From contig JAAVTG010000693.1 of NCBI GenBank assembly GCA_011947345.1, positions 186,001-250,000 on the forward strand: DNA of 64,000 bases, written 5' to 3'. This DNA is from Phytophthora quininea (Eukaryota; Oomycota; Peronosporomycetes; Peronosporales; Peronosporaceae). A program made the translations under genes and the position numbers. The notes under the pieces were generated by a model. The model saw only the letters and a program-made list of their open reading frames with translations. It made no database searches and was not told where the DNA came from. Positions 29,693-40,303 of this stretch are shown piece after piece (the stretch's first letter is position 1; every line of letters starts with the position of its first letter).

Positions 29693-31796
29693 TAAACGAT
29701 CGCGGAAGCTACGAGTTGGGGGTGGGAAGCTGCGGCGGAGGCGAGGCTTAGTGAGAGAGGTGGGGGTATACGACGCTGAGTCGTGGGGGGCGCGAGGTAG
29801 TAGGATTCCGGGACGGAAGAGCTACTGGAGCGGTTGTATCTCTCGCTCCGGTGTTACGCGGGACGAGTAGATGGGGTGGAGATAAATCTCGAATGACCAT
29901 ACTGCTGCACCGGCCGGTTTGGTCCCCCTCCGGCCGGGGCGTGCATGGGGAGCCGGACGCTTTTGTGCAGAGAAAGAGACGGCCCCGGCAAGGTGTGGGT
30001 CTCCGCTACGCTCTCCAAAAGGGGCAGAGGCTTCCGTTGAGGCGGCTGGTTGGAGGATCGGCACCGCTTTGGGGCCGGGGCCGTCATGGCACGGCCCGTG
30101 TCGGCCGAGCGACTGCGGTGGCAACAAGTTTGCGCGCGGCGTTCCGACCAAATTGACGACCACCGCTACGAACTAGCAAGACGCACGAGCGCCTTCACCT
30201 GCCAGCTGAATCCTGGACACGACTTGACGTGGTTTGTTTGGCGCACGCCGCGTCTGCGCGACTGCTGCGTGCGAGCATGCTCGTGGGCCCAGTAGCAGGT
30301 CCGAGCGATCGACCCAAGCGCAGAGTCTCATAGAGCAGAGCTCCGGGCTCACGTGGACGCAGAACTGGAGCGAATTTCCTGGTTAGCCGGCCGTGAAACA
30401 TGGTCTGTCGATTGCTGAGCTTGTGGCGCCCCGCTGGACCGCCCGTGTTCTAGTGCCCCGGCCGGAGCCACACGTTGGTCCTCGCGTGACCGACGTTGCA
30501 GCACCTCGTTCTTCCGCCCCCGCGGCTCTGTTCGGCCGTGGAGTCATGCCTGGCTGCATCACTGGCTTTTTGCCGATGCCGTGAATCGTTCGCGGTCTCG
30601 CGCTTCAACCCGGTGCCAATGCCAAGCCCCGGAGCTGCTCCGGCGAGAACTTTCTCCCGGAATCGGCACCGGCGTCGGCGACGGGGATTCCGGTCGGTCT
30701 GTCGGTTTCCTCGGCGGCATCGGATCGACTCGCAAGAAATTTATAACAGCGCGCGAGCGATGAGTTTGACCGGGCACTTTACTCGACGGGCATTGCGGGC
30801 GTAGGCTAATGCTCACTTGCTCGTCTTTATGATCGCGAGTTTGTTGCAGGATTTCTTATTCCTGCGGCTCGCGGAACAGCGGCGACGGGGCCATTTGTTT
30901 CCCAGCGTCCGTTGGAATCACGTGGCTGTCCCCGGTCCGCAAGCCGCGAAAGCCTCAGGCAGCGCGATTGAGTCCCGGCTCGTCAAGGGGAAAGGCGACT
31001 GCGGAGCGATTAAAAGCCGGGGTCCCCGGCACGCCGGTGTTGCGACGACTTCTGGTGTGTGCCTGAGGTGCTCTCACGCACGCAAGTCGCTCGTGGGGCT
31101 GCAATCGCACGAAGCGATCGGCTCGAGTCGCGACGGTGGTCATCGTCAGATCTGCGTCATGTAAAGAAGGCCGAGGCGGGGAGGATAGTGCAGCCCTGGG
31201 GTTCTAGAACAATTCGTCGTCGCTTGGGTGTCAAAAGCATTTGGCCGTCCTCACGCCTCAAACTCTGCAGAGCCCGAGCCGAGCCTCGATCTTCGACTGA
31301 TTCCTGCTGCATGTTACTAACATCAACCGTGACTCATGTCTAATGGTGCTTGTCGAACACATGTCGAGACTGAGTGATCGAGTGCCCTCTAGGTCACGCA
31401 GTGTCGGCCGAGGGTGGTCAGACTACGCTCGAGAAACAAAGCGCAAATGAGCAGATACCTGAACATCAGCCTGACGAGAGCTTTCCTTTCGTGCATAGAG
31501 CACAACGGGGTCTGCCAAAGCCTTTGCGAGAGAAATTGGCCTCGCGTCGGCCGGGACGCGAAATATTTGCTAATGCTGCTTGGTTCGGGGCTGTGATTGA
31601 TGAAACATTTCTCTTCTACATGAAATTCCAATATTCACATTGAGTTTACAACAAGATCACATGGCGCGCTGCAACACCCATGGTCTCGATGCGAGCTGCG
31701 TCTATCACGAGCATTCCGATTGATTGCTCAAAAGTGACGGCGGAGCTGATCTACAGCCGTCTAGAGACGACTCTCTTGGTCATTCACTTGGCTAAC
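29693..31796. other. 2.1-kb GC-rich stretch without a recognised gene
   Basis: Rich in CCGGCC/GGCCGG-type blocks from 29880 to 31170 and AT-richer toward 31700. Short frames on all strands reflect base composition; none shows a domain. No tRNA, rRNA or tandem array recognised. The left end must include the WRKY19-like promoter and the right end the PGK 3' region. Confidence 0.5.
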
Positions 31797-33082
31797 TTAG
31801 GCGTCCGTCAGGGCTGCAACTCCAGGCAGCACCTTGCCCTCGAGTAGCTCCAGACTGGCACCGCCACCCGTGGAAATGTGGCTCATCTTGGAGCCGAGAC
31901 CAGCCTGCTCAACAGCGGCCACAGAGTCGCCACCGCCCACGATCGTGGTCACGCCGCTGTCCGTGCTCTCAGCCAGGCCTTAGCCACGCCGAAAGTGCCC
32001 TTGGCGAACTCGGGGAACTCGAACACGCCCATGGGGCCATTCCAGACGACGGTGCGGCACTCCTTGAGCTCCTTGGCAAACGTGGCCTGCGAGTCCGGGC
32101 CAATGTCCAGGCCCAGCCAGTCGGACGGGATGGCGTTGGCCGACACAACCTTCGCCTGGGCGTCGGCCTCGAACTTGTCGGCGATCACGACGTCCGTGGG
32201 GAGCACCAGCTTGACGCCGCGCTGCTTGGCCTCTTGCAGGATCTCCTTGGCGAGCTCAACCTTGTCCTCCTCAATGATGGACTTGCCGACGTCCAGGCCT
32301 TGTGCCTTGTAGAACGTGAAGATCATTCCTCCACCGATCATGATCTTGTCGCACTTTTGCAGCAGCGACTTGAGCACGGGGATCTTAGTAGACACCTTGG
32401 CGCCGCCGATGATCGCGCCGAGCGGACGCACGGGGGCGTCCACCGCACCAGACAGGTACTTGAGCTCCTTCTCAATGAGGAAGCCAGCGACGTTGGTCTT
32501 AATGTAATTGGTCACGCCCTCCGTGGACGCGTGCGCGCGGTGGGCCGTGCCGAACGCGTCGTTGACGTACACGTCGGCGCCGTGGGCCAGCTTCTGCGCG
32601 AACTCGGGGTCGTTCTTGGTCTCCTGCTTGTAGAACCGCACGTTCTCGAGCAGCACGATCTCGCCGTCCTGCAGCTTCTCAATGTCGGCATCCACCTCGG
32701 GGCCGACACAGTCGTCGAGCTTCTTGACCGGGGTGGCCAGCAGTTCACTGAGTCGGGCAGCCACCGGCGTGAGCCGCAGCTCGTCCAGAGCTTCGCCCTT
32801 GGGGCGGCCCAGGTGCGAGCACAGCACCGTACGGGCGCCGGCGCTCTGCAGCAGCTTGAGCGTGGGCAGCACCGCGCGGATGCGCGTGTCGTCCGTGATC
32901 TCGGCCGGCATCGTGTTCTTCTTGAGCGGCACGTTGAGGTCGGCGCGCACCAGCACGCGGGCGCCCTTGAGGCTTTGGCGCTGGGCCAGCTGCTCCAGAC
33001 TGAGCTTGGACGTGCTCATGGCGCGCGCCATGGCGGCGGTGGGGCGCGTGAGCGGCTTGCTGAGGCGCTGGAGGCGGAGCAT
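31797..33082 (-). CDS. PGK: Phosphoglycerate kinase with mitochondrial-type leader
   Basis: Transfers phosphate from 1,3-bisphosphoglycerate to ADP, making ATP and 3-phosphoglycerate. Start at 33082: [20 protein letters not shown], a basic, Ser/Arg/Leu-rich leader as expected of a mitochondrial presequence; oomycetes keep part of lower glycolysis in mitochondria. The body has [63 protein letters not shown] and [10 protein letters not shown]; the last part, with [10 protein letters not shown] and [14 protein letters not shown], continues in another frame after a break near 31979. That break removes one base in a C run within otherwise perfect PGK sequence and is probably an error. Its product is the substrate of the PGDH-PSAT fusion encoded 2.2 kb away on the same strand. 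Confidence 0.94.
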
Positions 33083-33539
33083 CGTGGAGGGGACTGGGGA
33101 CTTGCGAGCAAATGCGCGAATGCTGGCGGCTGCTTGGTGGTGAGCCGCACACCAAGCACCAAAATGGCCGGGATTTGCTGAGACCGACTGTAAACTTAAT
33201 AGACTGGTGAATAGCCTGAAACGACCATAATAAATATAGGTGTATTTATAGGTATGAAGGATTTTCATAAATGGATACCCGCTATAGACGATGTGGCTCG
33301 TAGATGTCGTGTTTAGAAGGGATCGCGGCTCCAACGCGTATCTTTGCAGATTGATCATGCGGGCAGTTTGATGTCTTGCGGCGGCGCGTCGGATACGCGG
33401 GCTTGATGCACGCACGATGGGCAATGGCCGCCGCCAAGTCGATCAGGTGCGGTCACTGCGAGGAGTTGGCGGGTTCTGCTGCATTTTGCGACTGTGTTGG
33501 CAGTCGGCGAGGTATCGTGGCACGATGATGTCCGGGTGG
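33083..33539. other. PGK upstream region
   Basis: PGK promoter side; AT-rich between 33190 and 33300. No gene seen. Confidence 0.4.
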
Positions 33540-33605
33540 CCGCAAGGAACTTGAACCAGCTCGAGTTCTCGGCCGCAAAGCCCTCCACGACGTTGAGGTT
33601 GGCGT
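33540..33605 (-). pseudogene. Fragment of the PSAT coding region
   Basis: About 66 bp strongly similar to 35541-35606 in the PGDH-PSAT fusion gene, same orientation; read on the minus strand it encodes NVVEGFAAENSSWFKFLA versus [18 protein letters not shown] in the intact gene. No start or domain remains. It lies 340 bp outside the left arm of the 1.3-kb inverted repeat. Confidence 0.8.
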
Positions 33606-33940
33606 CAGAAGCACCAGGTTTCAGAGCGCCATGCAGCCCGTGTCGAGGATCCAGGAAAATCGCTCTATTGCGACCAAGAGTATGAAGATGACGCGGCAAG
33701 GTCGTCCGCTGGGACTGGAAGCTCTGCGTGACAAGAACAAATCGGCATTGCAAGTCCAAGTATTGACGGATCAAAACTCGTGGTGCTGCCCACAGGTGCG
33801 ATCGGGAAATGCCAAGTCATACAGTAGTATTTTTTTAGCGCTACAAGTATAATGTATATATTTTTACAGCTTTGAGCTAGCTGCTCGGCAATAATGGTTG
33901 CTGCTTTTGCTGCCCAGTGTCCACTTGTAGTTTGTAAGAC

Positions 33941-35251
33941 TATCGCCAAGAGGTGTTTATCTGTCGTACCGCTTCCTTGCACATTGCCTCTGCTACAAGA
34001 CGCTTACCCGTCAAGGAGCTTTGCAGAGAGACAAAACGTGAAACCCTCGCTCCCGAAACACAAGCAGAGCACACAGCAGACGACCGTCGTGACAATCCTG
34101 TCCGCCTCGTGATTCATCACGACACTGACGAGCAATTTGCTGCAAGGTCAGCTCTAGCCTACAGCCTCTCTAGGCTGAGCCTCTAGCTGAGAAGAAATCC
34201 AAACGGATATGATACGTCGCTTAGCTACGGTACACCGTCACTTGGAGCTGGACAAACGTCGACCACCGACAGAACACCACCGTGGTCCCATGTCCAACCA
34301 AGGGTACGCGGACGCCAAGCAGTCCGCAGGAAGTTGGCCGCCAGCGCCGCCTCCAGGTAGACTGGAGGTCACTGGCCGTTCCCGCGTATACACTGACGGG
34401 ATCCTTGAACAGATCGGGCCATGCCCTTGGCACCGCAAGACAACCTACTAGGCTACCTAGTGCCCTCTCCGCAGGGCAACCGAGCCTTCGAGCCAGCTCG
34501 TATGCTGGCGCATCCATACCGCGTCGCCGCTAGGGACAGACTGCACATCGACTCGACGATGAGGCCCCAGCACGACGACCCGAGCGGATACTATCCGTCT
34601 CGCTACGCTCGGATGGAACCCGACCGCTGTACCGAGGAGTAGACTACCAGCCTACGACGTACGCTGCACGAGTTCGGCCTTTGCAGTCGAGCCAGGACAG
34701 CAACTCGAGTGGGAACTCGTTGGAGACGCAGCAATGGAGTGACGCTGTGAGTGCATTGCAATGGGGCTGAGACGATATTGTGCTAAGTGTTGGTGATAGG
34801 ATGGACACTACCGTGTGCCGTCGACCCAGTCCGAGACCAGCCCGGCTCCACAATTCGAAGGGACTTGTCGAGTGAGCTGGTGCGGGCACGCAGCCAAACG
34901 CCACGGACTCTGTTGGGCACATGGCGGCGGTACGTTTGTCCCCGACCAAGCCTTCAACACAGCACGACTAACAGTTTTCTTTCATCTCTCCAGTCAAGAA
35001 GTGCTGCCACCGCAACTGCCCCAAGATCGCCGCTGGAAATGGCGAATTCTGCTCCATCCACGACCGTGAGGTTACCACCAACAGCTTCTGATTGAAAGCG
35101 TGGGGAGCAACACGCCGATAGCGTCGCTTTCCGGTTGTAAAAAGGTGTCTGAAATGTGGAGTTGATATTGTGAACAGCAGCCCAGCAAGAGGAGTTTATT
35201 TTCTTCTTGTTATTGGCAACATACAAGCGGAGAGGACGCTTTCCCTCTTGG
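33941..35251 (+). repeat. 1.3-kb inverted repeat arm, left
   Basis: Reverse complement of 38869-40180. About 98% identical, with scattered substitutions and one 2-base length difference near 34794. It contains a zinc-knuckle gene. The outer end begins TATCGCCAAGAGG. No target-site duplication seen at the outer ends. Confidence 0.95.
34209..35091 (+). pseudogene. Zinc-knuckle protein gene, left copy (frame-broken)
   Basis: Begins at 34209 (MIRRLATVHRHLELDKRRPP), has introns 34747-34799 and 34930-34993, and ends at 35091. The last exons encode a WRKY19-like zinc motif, CRVSWCGHAAKRHGLCWAHG, followed by a second one, CCHRNCPKIAAGNGEFCSIH. The N-terminal ~150 residues are polar, with Pro/Arg/Tyr-rich segments (MRPQHDDPSGYY). 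The frame changes near 34420 and near 34625, both also present in the right-arm copy. Because the breaks are shared, they either predate the duplication or are the same systematic sequencing error made twice. Function unknown; possibly nucleic-acid binding. Confidence 0.6.
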
Positions 35252-35294
35252 CTTGTGGTTGGCAATGCGAACACTGCCCTTCGCATGCTGTGGT
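35252..35294. other. Short 3' flank of the fusion gene
   Basis: 43 bp between the inverted repeat and the stop codon of the PGDH-PSAT gene. Confidence 0.6.
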
Positions 35295-38228
35295 TTACTC
35301 CTCGGTACTCTCGCGGGCGCTCTTTACCTCTAGATAGGCCCACTTGATCCAGGGCAGCAAAGCCTCCAAATCCTTGGTCTCGACGGTGGCGCCGCACCAG
35401 ATGCGCAGTCCTGGCGGTGCGTCGCGGTACGAACCAACGTCGTACGCCACCTGCTCGCGCTCTAGCAGCTTCTGCATCTCCTTGACCTCGTCCTTCGAGA
35501 GGCCGTCGATCAGCAGACACACCGACGTGTTGGAGCGGATCGCCTTGTCGGCGGCAAGGAACTTGAACCACCTCGAGTTCTCGGCCGCAAAGTCCTCGAC
35601 GACCTTGAGGTTGCGCTGCGAGATCTCCATGAGACCGTCCATGCCACCCACGCTTTCCGTCCAGCGGAGAGCGTCCAAATAGTCTTCCACACACAGCATC
35701 GAAGGCGTGTTGATGGTGCTGCCTTCGAAGATGCCCTTCATGAACTTGCCGGTGGTAGCATTCACCATACGGAAGATCTTGGGGATCGGACGACCTTCAG
35801 GAACGAACGACTCGAGACGTTCCACGGCGCGAGGACTCAAGATAATGACACCGTGAGCACCTTCACCGCCAAGAACCTTCTGCCAGCTGAACGTGCACAC
35901 GTCGATCTTGTTCCACGGCATCTCCATGGCAAACGCAGCGGACGTAGCATCGTTAAAGATCAGGCCCTTGCGGTCGTCAGGAACCCAGTCGGCGTTCGGC
36001 ATGCGCACACCACTGGTCGTGCCATTCCACGTGAACAACACGTCGTGGTCGCAGTTGACCTCCGACAGGTCAGGGAGCTGACCGAACGGTGCGCCGAACT
36101 CTCGTACGTTCTCGAGCTTGAGTTCCGTCGTAACATCCTTGAACCACTGCTTGCCAAACGATTCCCAGTAACACACGTCAACGGGACGCTCGCCCAGCAT
36201 GGACCACATGGCCATTTCAAAGGCGCCTGTATCCGAAGCTGGTACGATGCCGAGGTGGTAATCCTTCGGGAGCTTAAGGATCTTCTTAGTGCGTACAATC
36301 GCTTCCTCCAGCAAGCCCTTGCCCAGCTTAGAGCGGTGACTGCGACCCAGCGCAATCTCGGGGATGGCAGCTAGCGAGTACCCGGGACGCTTCTTGCAAG
36401 GACCCGAGCCGAAGTTGGGCGAGGCAGGCTTCACACGTGGCTTCGGGTGGCGAACAATCTCCACGCCAGCCTCACTATCTCCAGCTTCAGTCTCAGCCAC
36501 GCTAGCATCCTTGGGCTTGAGAAACTTCTCCCAGATACCACCAGAGAGGGCTGTGTTGAGCTCCAGCAAATTGACACGACGAAGGTTCGTGAGCATGCCC
36601 AGCTCCTCCAGCTCTTCGATCACATCGTCAGGAATTGCCTCATCCACGTTCAGCACGCTGACTGCAGCGGCGCCTGACTCGTCACGGGCGAGACCGAAGC
36701 AACCGATGTTGATCTTGTGTTTGGCCAACACCGACGTGACCTTGTGCAGCACGCCAGGCTGGTCAGTGTTGTTGAACAGCAGCATCGAGCCGCTTGGGAT
36801 GGCATCCATTGGGAGATCATCAAAGGCCACCAGACGCAGTTGGTTCTTGCCGAACACTGTGCCCGTGATCTTCTTGGACGTGCCGTTCTCCTTCTCGAAG
36901 ATAACAGTCAGCTGGTCCGAGAAGCTGCTGCCTGATGCCTCGTCGTGCTTGTGCTCCACGGTCTGGATGCCCATGACATCTGCAAGTTGCTTGGCGTTCG
37001 TGAACGTCACTTCTTCCTCGAGCATGTGGGACAGCAGTCCCTTGAGCACGCCCTTCACAAGCTGACCTGAGAGCTCGGACGACGTGACCTTGGGGCCCTC
37101 AGCAATCACCAAAACTCGCGAAAGGCGGCTGTCATCTAGCAACTGAGCTTGCATGCTACCGAGCTTTTCCGCGAGCGACAGCAGCGGCATAAACTCCTCA
37201 CGTTTGCCAAAGTCGATGTTGGGGGCGTTCAGCACTCCCTTGAAGGACTTGCCAGCCAACGCGTCGTTGACCTTGTACGCCAGATCCTGCGCCACCTTAT
37301 GCTGCGCGTCTTTGGTAAGCGCGCCAATGTGCGGGGTCACAATGACGTTCGGGTGTTGCACCAGTTTCTTCCACGTGTCGGACGCCGGGGACGGCGCGTG
37401 GATGTCAAAGGCCATGCCGGCCACCTTGCCGCTCTCAATAGCTTCTAGTAGCGCCGGGTGGTCGATGAGACCGGCGCGTGCACCGTTAACAAGCTTCACT
37501 CTGTCCTTGCAGGTGGCCAGCCTCTCGGCATTCACCAAGTGCTTGGTGTTGGCGTTCAGCGGCACATGCAGCGAGATGTAGTCGCTGCGGGAGAACAACT
37601 CCTCGAGTGGCACCGGTTCAACGCCGTGCGCTTTAGCACTGGCGTTGGAGAGGATGGGGTCGTAGCCGATCACGTTCATCCCGAAGGCGTTGCACCGTGT
37701 GGCCACCTCCCGGCCGATCCGGCCGAGGCCGACGATGCCGATGGTCTTGCCGTGGATCTCGGAATGACGCACGGCCGACTCGGCGTGGCCGATGCGGGAC
37801 ACAGCCGTGATGAGTCCCAGCGTGAGCTCCGCCGCCGAGATGGTGTTGCCGAAGGGTGTGTTCATGACCAGCACGCCCTGCTTAGTGGCGTTGACCATGT
37901 CGATGTTGTCGACGCCGGTGCCGGCGCGGCCGATGAGCTGCAGCTTCTCGCCGGCGTCCAGCACTTGGCGGTCCACTTGGGAGCCGGAGCGCACCACCAG
38001 CACGTCGTAGTCGGGCACTGCAGCCACCAGTTCCTCGTGCGAGAGTGCGGCGGGGCCGCACGTGACGTCGTGGCCCGCAGCCCGCAACAGGTCAGGGCAC
38101 ACGGGGTCGATGGGGTCGGCGCACAGGATGCGCGCCATGGCTGGAGACGCACGGTGGAAGCTGCGGACGGCCGGCGACTGGTGCTGAAGCAGGCGGGAGC
38201 CGCTGGTCCACAGGGCGCGACGCAGCAT
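35295..38228 (-). CDS. PGDH-PSAT fusion (SerA-SerC), serine biosynthesis
   Basis: One uninterrupted frame of 977 residues carrying two consecutive steps of the phosphorylated serine pathway. Start at 38228 ([20 protein letters not shown]), giving a mitochondrial-type leader. Residues ~30-340: D-3-phosphoglycerate dehydrogenase, with [22 protein letters not shown], the NAD-binding [13 protein letters not shown] and the catalytic His in [12 protein letters not shown]. Residues ~345-590: the intervening domain and a C-terminal ACT domain ([20 protein letters not shown]), a likely serine-binding regulatory site. Residues ~620-970: phosphoserine aminotransferase of the SerC_2 type ([29 protein letters not shown] Lys in [14 protein letters not shown]). 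Together they would turn 3-phosphoglycerate into phosphoserine. An alternative start at 38291 adds 21 residues. Confidence 0.95.
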   Translation of the reverse strand: MLRRALWTSGSRLLQHQSPAVRSFHRASPAMARILCADPIDPVCPDLLRAAGHDVTCGPAALSHEELVAAVPDYDVLVVRSGSQVDRQVLDAGEKLQLIGRAGTGVDNIDMVNATKQGVLVMNTPFGNTISAAELTLGLITAVSRIGHAESAVRHSEIHGKTIGIVGLGRIGREVATRCNAFGMNVIGYDPILSNASAKAHGVEPVPLEELFSRSDYISLHVPLNANTKHLVNAERLATCKDRVKLVNGARAGLIDHPALLEAIESGKVAGMAFDIHAPSPASDTWKKLVQHPNVIVTPHIGALTKDAQHKVAQDLAYKVNDALAGKSFKGVLNAPNIDFGKREEFMPLLSLAEKLGSMQAQLLDDSRLSRVLVIAEGPKVTSSELSGQLVKGVLKGLLSHMLEEEVTFTNAKQLADVMGIQTVEHKHDEASGSSFSDQLTVIFEKENGTSKKITGTVFGKNQLRLVAFDDLPMDAIPSGSMLLFNNTDQPGVLHKVTSVLAKHKINIGCFGLARDESGAAAVSVLNVDEAIPDDVIEELEELGMLTNLRRVNLLELNTALSGGIWEKFLKPKDASVAETEAGDSEAGVEIVRHPKPRVKPASPNFGSGPCKKRPGYSLAAIPEIALGRSHRSKLGKGLLEEAIVRTKKILKLPKDYHLGIVPASDTGAFEMAMWSMLGERPVDVCYWESFGKQWFKDVTTELKLENVREFGAPFGQLPDLSEVNCDHDVLFTWNGTTSGVRMPNADWVPDDRKGLIFNDATSAAFAMEMPWNKIDVCTFSWQKVLGGEGAHGVIILSPRAVERLESFVPEGRPIPKIFRMVNATTGKFMKGIFEGSTINTPSMLCVEDYLDALRWTESVGGMDGLMEISQRNLKVVEDFAAENSRWFKFLAADKAIRSNTSVCLLIDGLSKDEVKEMQKLLEREQVAYDVGSYRDAPPGLRIWCGATVETKDLEALLPWIKWAYLEVKSARESTEE

Positions 38229-38742
38229 GGAGCTGAGGAGGATGGAGGGGCCGCCGCGACTTGGACAGTTGAGCGAATGGGCAGCAAGCAAATCGCTCCA
38301 CCCAGCAAAGATACCCGCTAAGGTACGACTTGTCCATTTTCGTGTTGCGCCGATCGGCGTGTCGACGCTCGACTGGAGCGGTAATCGCGTCGATTACTCG
38401 TGGTGAGGTTGCTGTGAAGGACGTGAAAGAGTCCATGCCGGCGCGAGATCATACCCAGTTTTGCATCGGAAGGAGCACACGAGTCTTCGGCTTGAGTTCT
38501 AGTAGGTCGCGGCAACGCATCTTGGGAATGCTTACGAACCTTGATCGATCGCGACGAACCAGAGTGAAAGGAAACCTCCACGACAAAGTGTTGTCTCCGC
38601 AGCAATCACTTTACGATTGAGGACCCGCCCGACAGGCATCAATTGGTATTGCACTGTTGCTATCTTCTTGTCCGGTCCGAGACACTTCAACATCGTGCTA
38701 GCTGTCCACAGAGAAGCGACTCCGATCTCTCGTCGCTATGCT
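38229..38742. other. Fusion-gene upstream region
   Basis: Promoter side of the PGDH-PSAT gene; no other gene recognised. Confidence 0.45.
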
Positions 38743-38863
38743 GACCTCTAGATGCCCTTGGTTTATACGATGGTGCCGCATCAGATGCGCAGTCCTGCAT
38801 CTCCTTGACTTCGTCCTTGAGAAGCCGTCGATCAGCCGACACACCGACATGTTGGAGCGGATT
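38743..38863 (-). pseudogene. Internally deleted fragment of the PSAT 3' region
   Basis: Pieces similar to 35331-35535 (the end of the PSAT domain) with an internal deletion: CGCATCAGATGCGCAGTCCTG is followed directly by CATCTCCTTGACTTCGTCC. Same orientation as the intact gene. It ends a few bases before the right arm of the inverted repeat, so PSAT fragments occur near both arms. Confidence 0.8.
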
Positions 38864-38868
38864 TCCAA

Positions 38869-40180
38869 CCAAGGGGAAAAGCGTCCTCTCCGCTTGTATG
38901 TTGCCAATAACAAGAAGAAAATAAAATCCTCTTGCTGGGCTGCTGTTCACAATATCAACTCCACATTTCAGACACCTTTTACAACCGGAAAGCGACGCTA
39001 TCGGCGTGTTGCTCCCCACGCTTTCAATCAGAAGCTGCTGGTGGTAACCTCACGGTCGTGGATGGAGCAGAATTCGCCATTTCCAGCGGCGATCTTGGGG
39101 CAGTTGCGGTGGCAGCACTTCTTGACTGGAGAGATGAAAGAAAACTGTTAGTCGTGCTGTGTTGAAGGCTTGGTCGGGGACAAACGTACCGCCGCCATGT
39201 GCCCAACAGAGTCCGTGGCGTTTGGCTGCGTGCCCGCACCAGCTCACTCGACAAGTCCCTTCGAATTGTGGAGCCGGACTCGTCTCGGACTGGGTCGACG
39301 GCACACGGTAGTGTCCATCCTATTACACCAACACTTAGCACAATATCGTCTCAGCCCCATTGCAATGCACTCACAGCGTCACTCCATTGTTGCGTCTCCA
39401 ACGAGTTCCCACTCGAGTTGCTGTCCTGGCTCGACTGCAAAGGCCGAACTCGTGCAGCGTACGTCGTAGGCTGGTAGTCTACTCCTCGGTACAGCGGTCG
39501 GGTTCCATCCGAGCGTAGCGAGACCGATAGTATCCGCTCGGGTCGTCGTGCTGGGGCCTCATCGTCGAGTCGACGTGCAGTCTGTCCCTAGCGGCGACGC
39601 GGTATGGATGCGCCAGCATACGAGCTGGCTCGAAGGCTCGGTTGCCCTGCGGAGAGGGCGCTAGGTAGCCTAGTAGGTTGTCTTGCGGTGCCAAGGGCAT
39701 GGCCCGATCTGTTCAAGGATCCCGTCAGTGTATACGCGGGAACGGCCAGTGACCTCCAGTCTACCTGGAGGCGGCGCTGGCGGCCAACTTCCTGCGGACT
39801 GCTTGGCGTCCGCGTACCCTTGGTTGGACATGGGACCACGGTGGTGTTCTGTCGGTGGTCGACGTTTGTCCAGCTCCAAGTGACGGTGTACCGTAGCTAA
39901 GCGACGTATCATATCCGTTTGGATTTCTTCTCAGCTAGAGGCTCAGCCTAGAGAGGCTGTAGGCTAGAGCTGACCTTGCAGCAAATTGCTCGTCAGTGTC
40001 GTGATGAATCACGAGGCGGACAGGATTGTCACGACGGTCGTCTGCTGTGTGCTCTGCTTGTGTTTCAGGAGCGAGGGTTTCACGTTTTGTCTCTCTGCAA
40101 AGCTCCTTGACGGATAAGTGTCTTGTAGCAGAGGCAATGTGCAAGGAAGCGGTACGACAGATAAACACCTCTTGGCGATA
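38869..40180 (-). repeat. 1.3-kb inverted repeat arm, right
   Basis: Reverse-complement copy of 33941-35251; with it, this arm encloses 3.6 kb containing the whole PGDH-PSAT gene. Confidence 0.95.
39028..39912 (-). pseudogene. Zinc-knuckle protein gene, right copy (frame-broken)
   Basis: Mirror copy of 34209-35091 with the same exon layout, the same two zinc motifs and the same two frame changes. Three replacements stand out in the second segment: Val/Ala, Ile/Val and Pro/Arg. Which copy is ancestral cannot be told. Confidence 0.6.
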
Positions 40181-40303
40181 GGTACTTTTACAAACAGCAT
40201 GCTACCGGTATCTGATTCTGCTGGCAATTTAGAACAGGCATTTTTAAAAGTGTTATTCATTTTCTAAGTCACACTCGTCGCATTCGCCACAACCAACGGT
40301 GCC

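Noticed and set aside
32234..33181. 315-codon plus-strand frame opposite PGK
   Set aside because: It is antisense to perfectly conserved PGK sequence and is His/Arg/Leu-biased; a shadow of the real gene.
37458..38321. 287-codon plus-strand frame opposite the PGDH domain
   Set aside because: Antisense to conserved SerA coding sequence; composition is that of a shadow.
33941..40180. A transposon carrying the PGDH-PSAT gene as cargo
   Set aside because: The arms contain a host-like zinc-knuckle gene and show no terminal motif or target duplication; segmental inverted duplication explains the data better.
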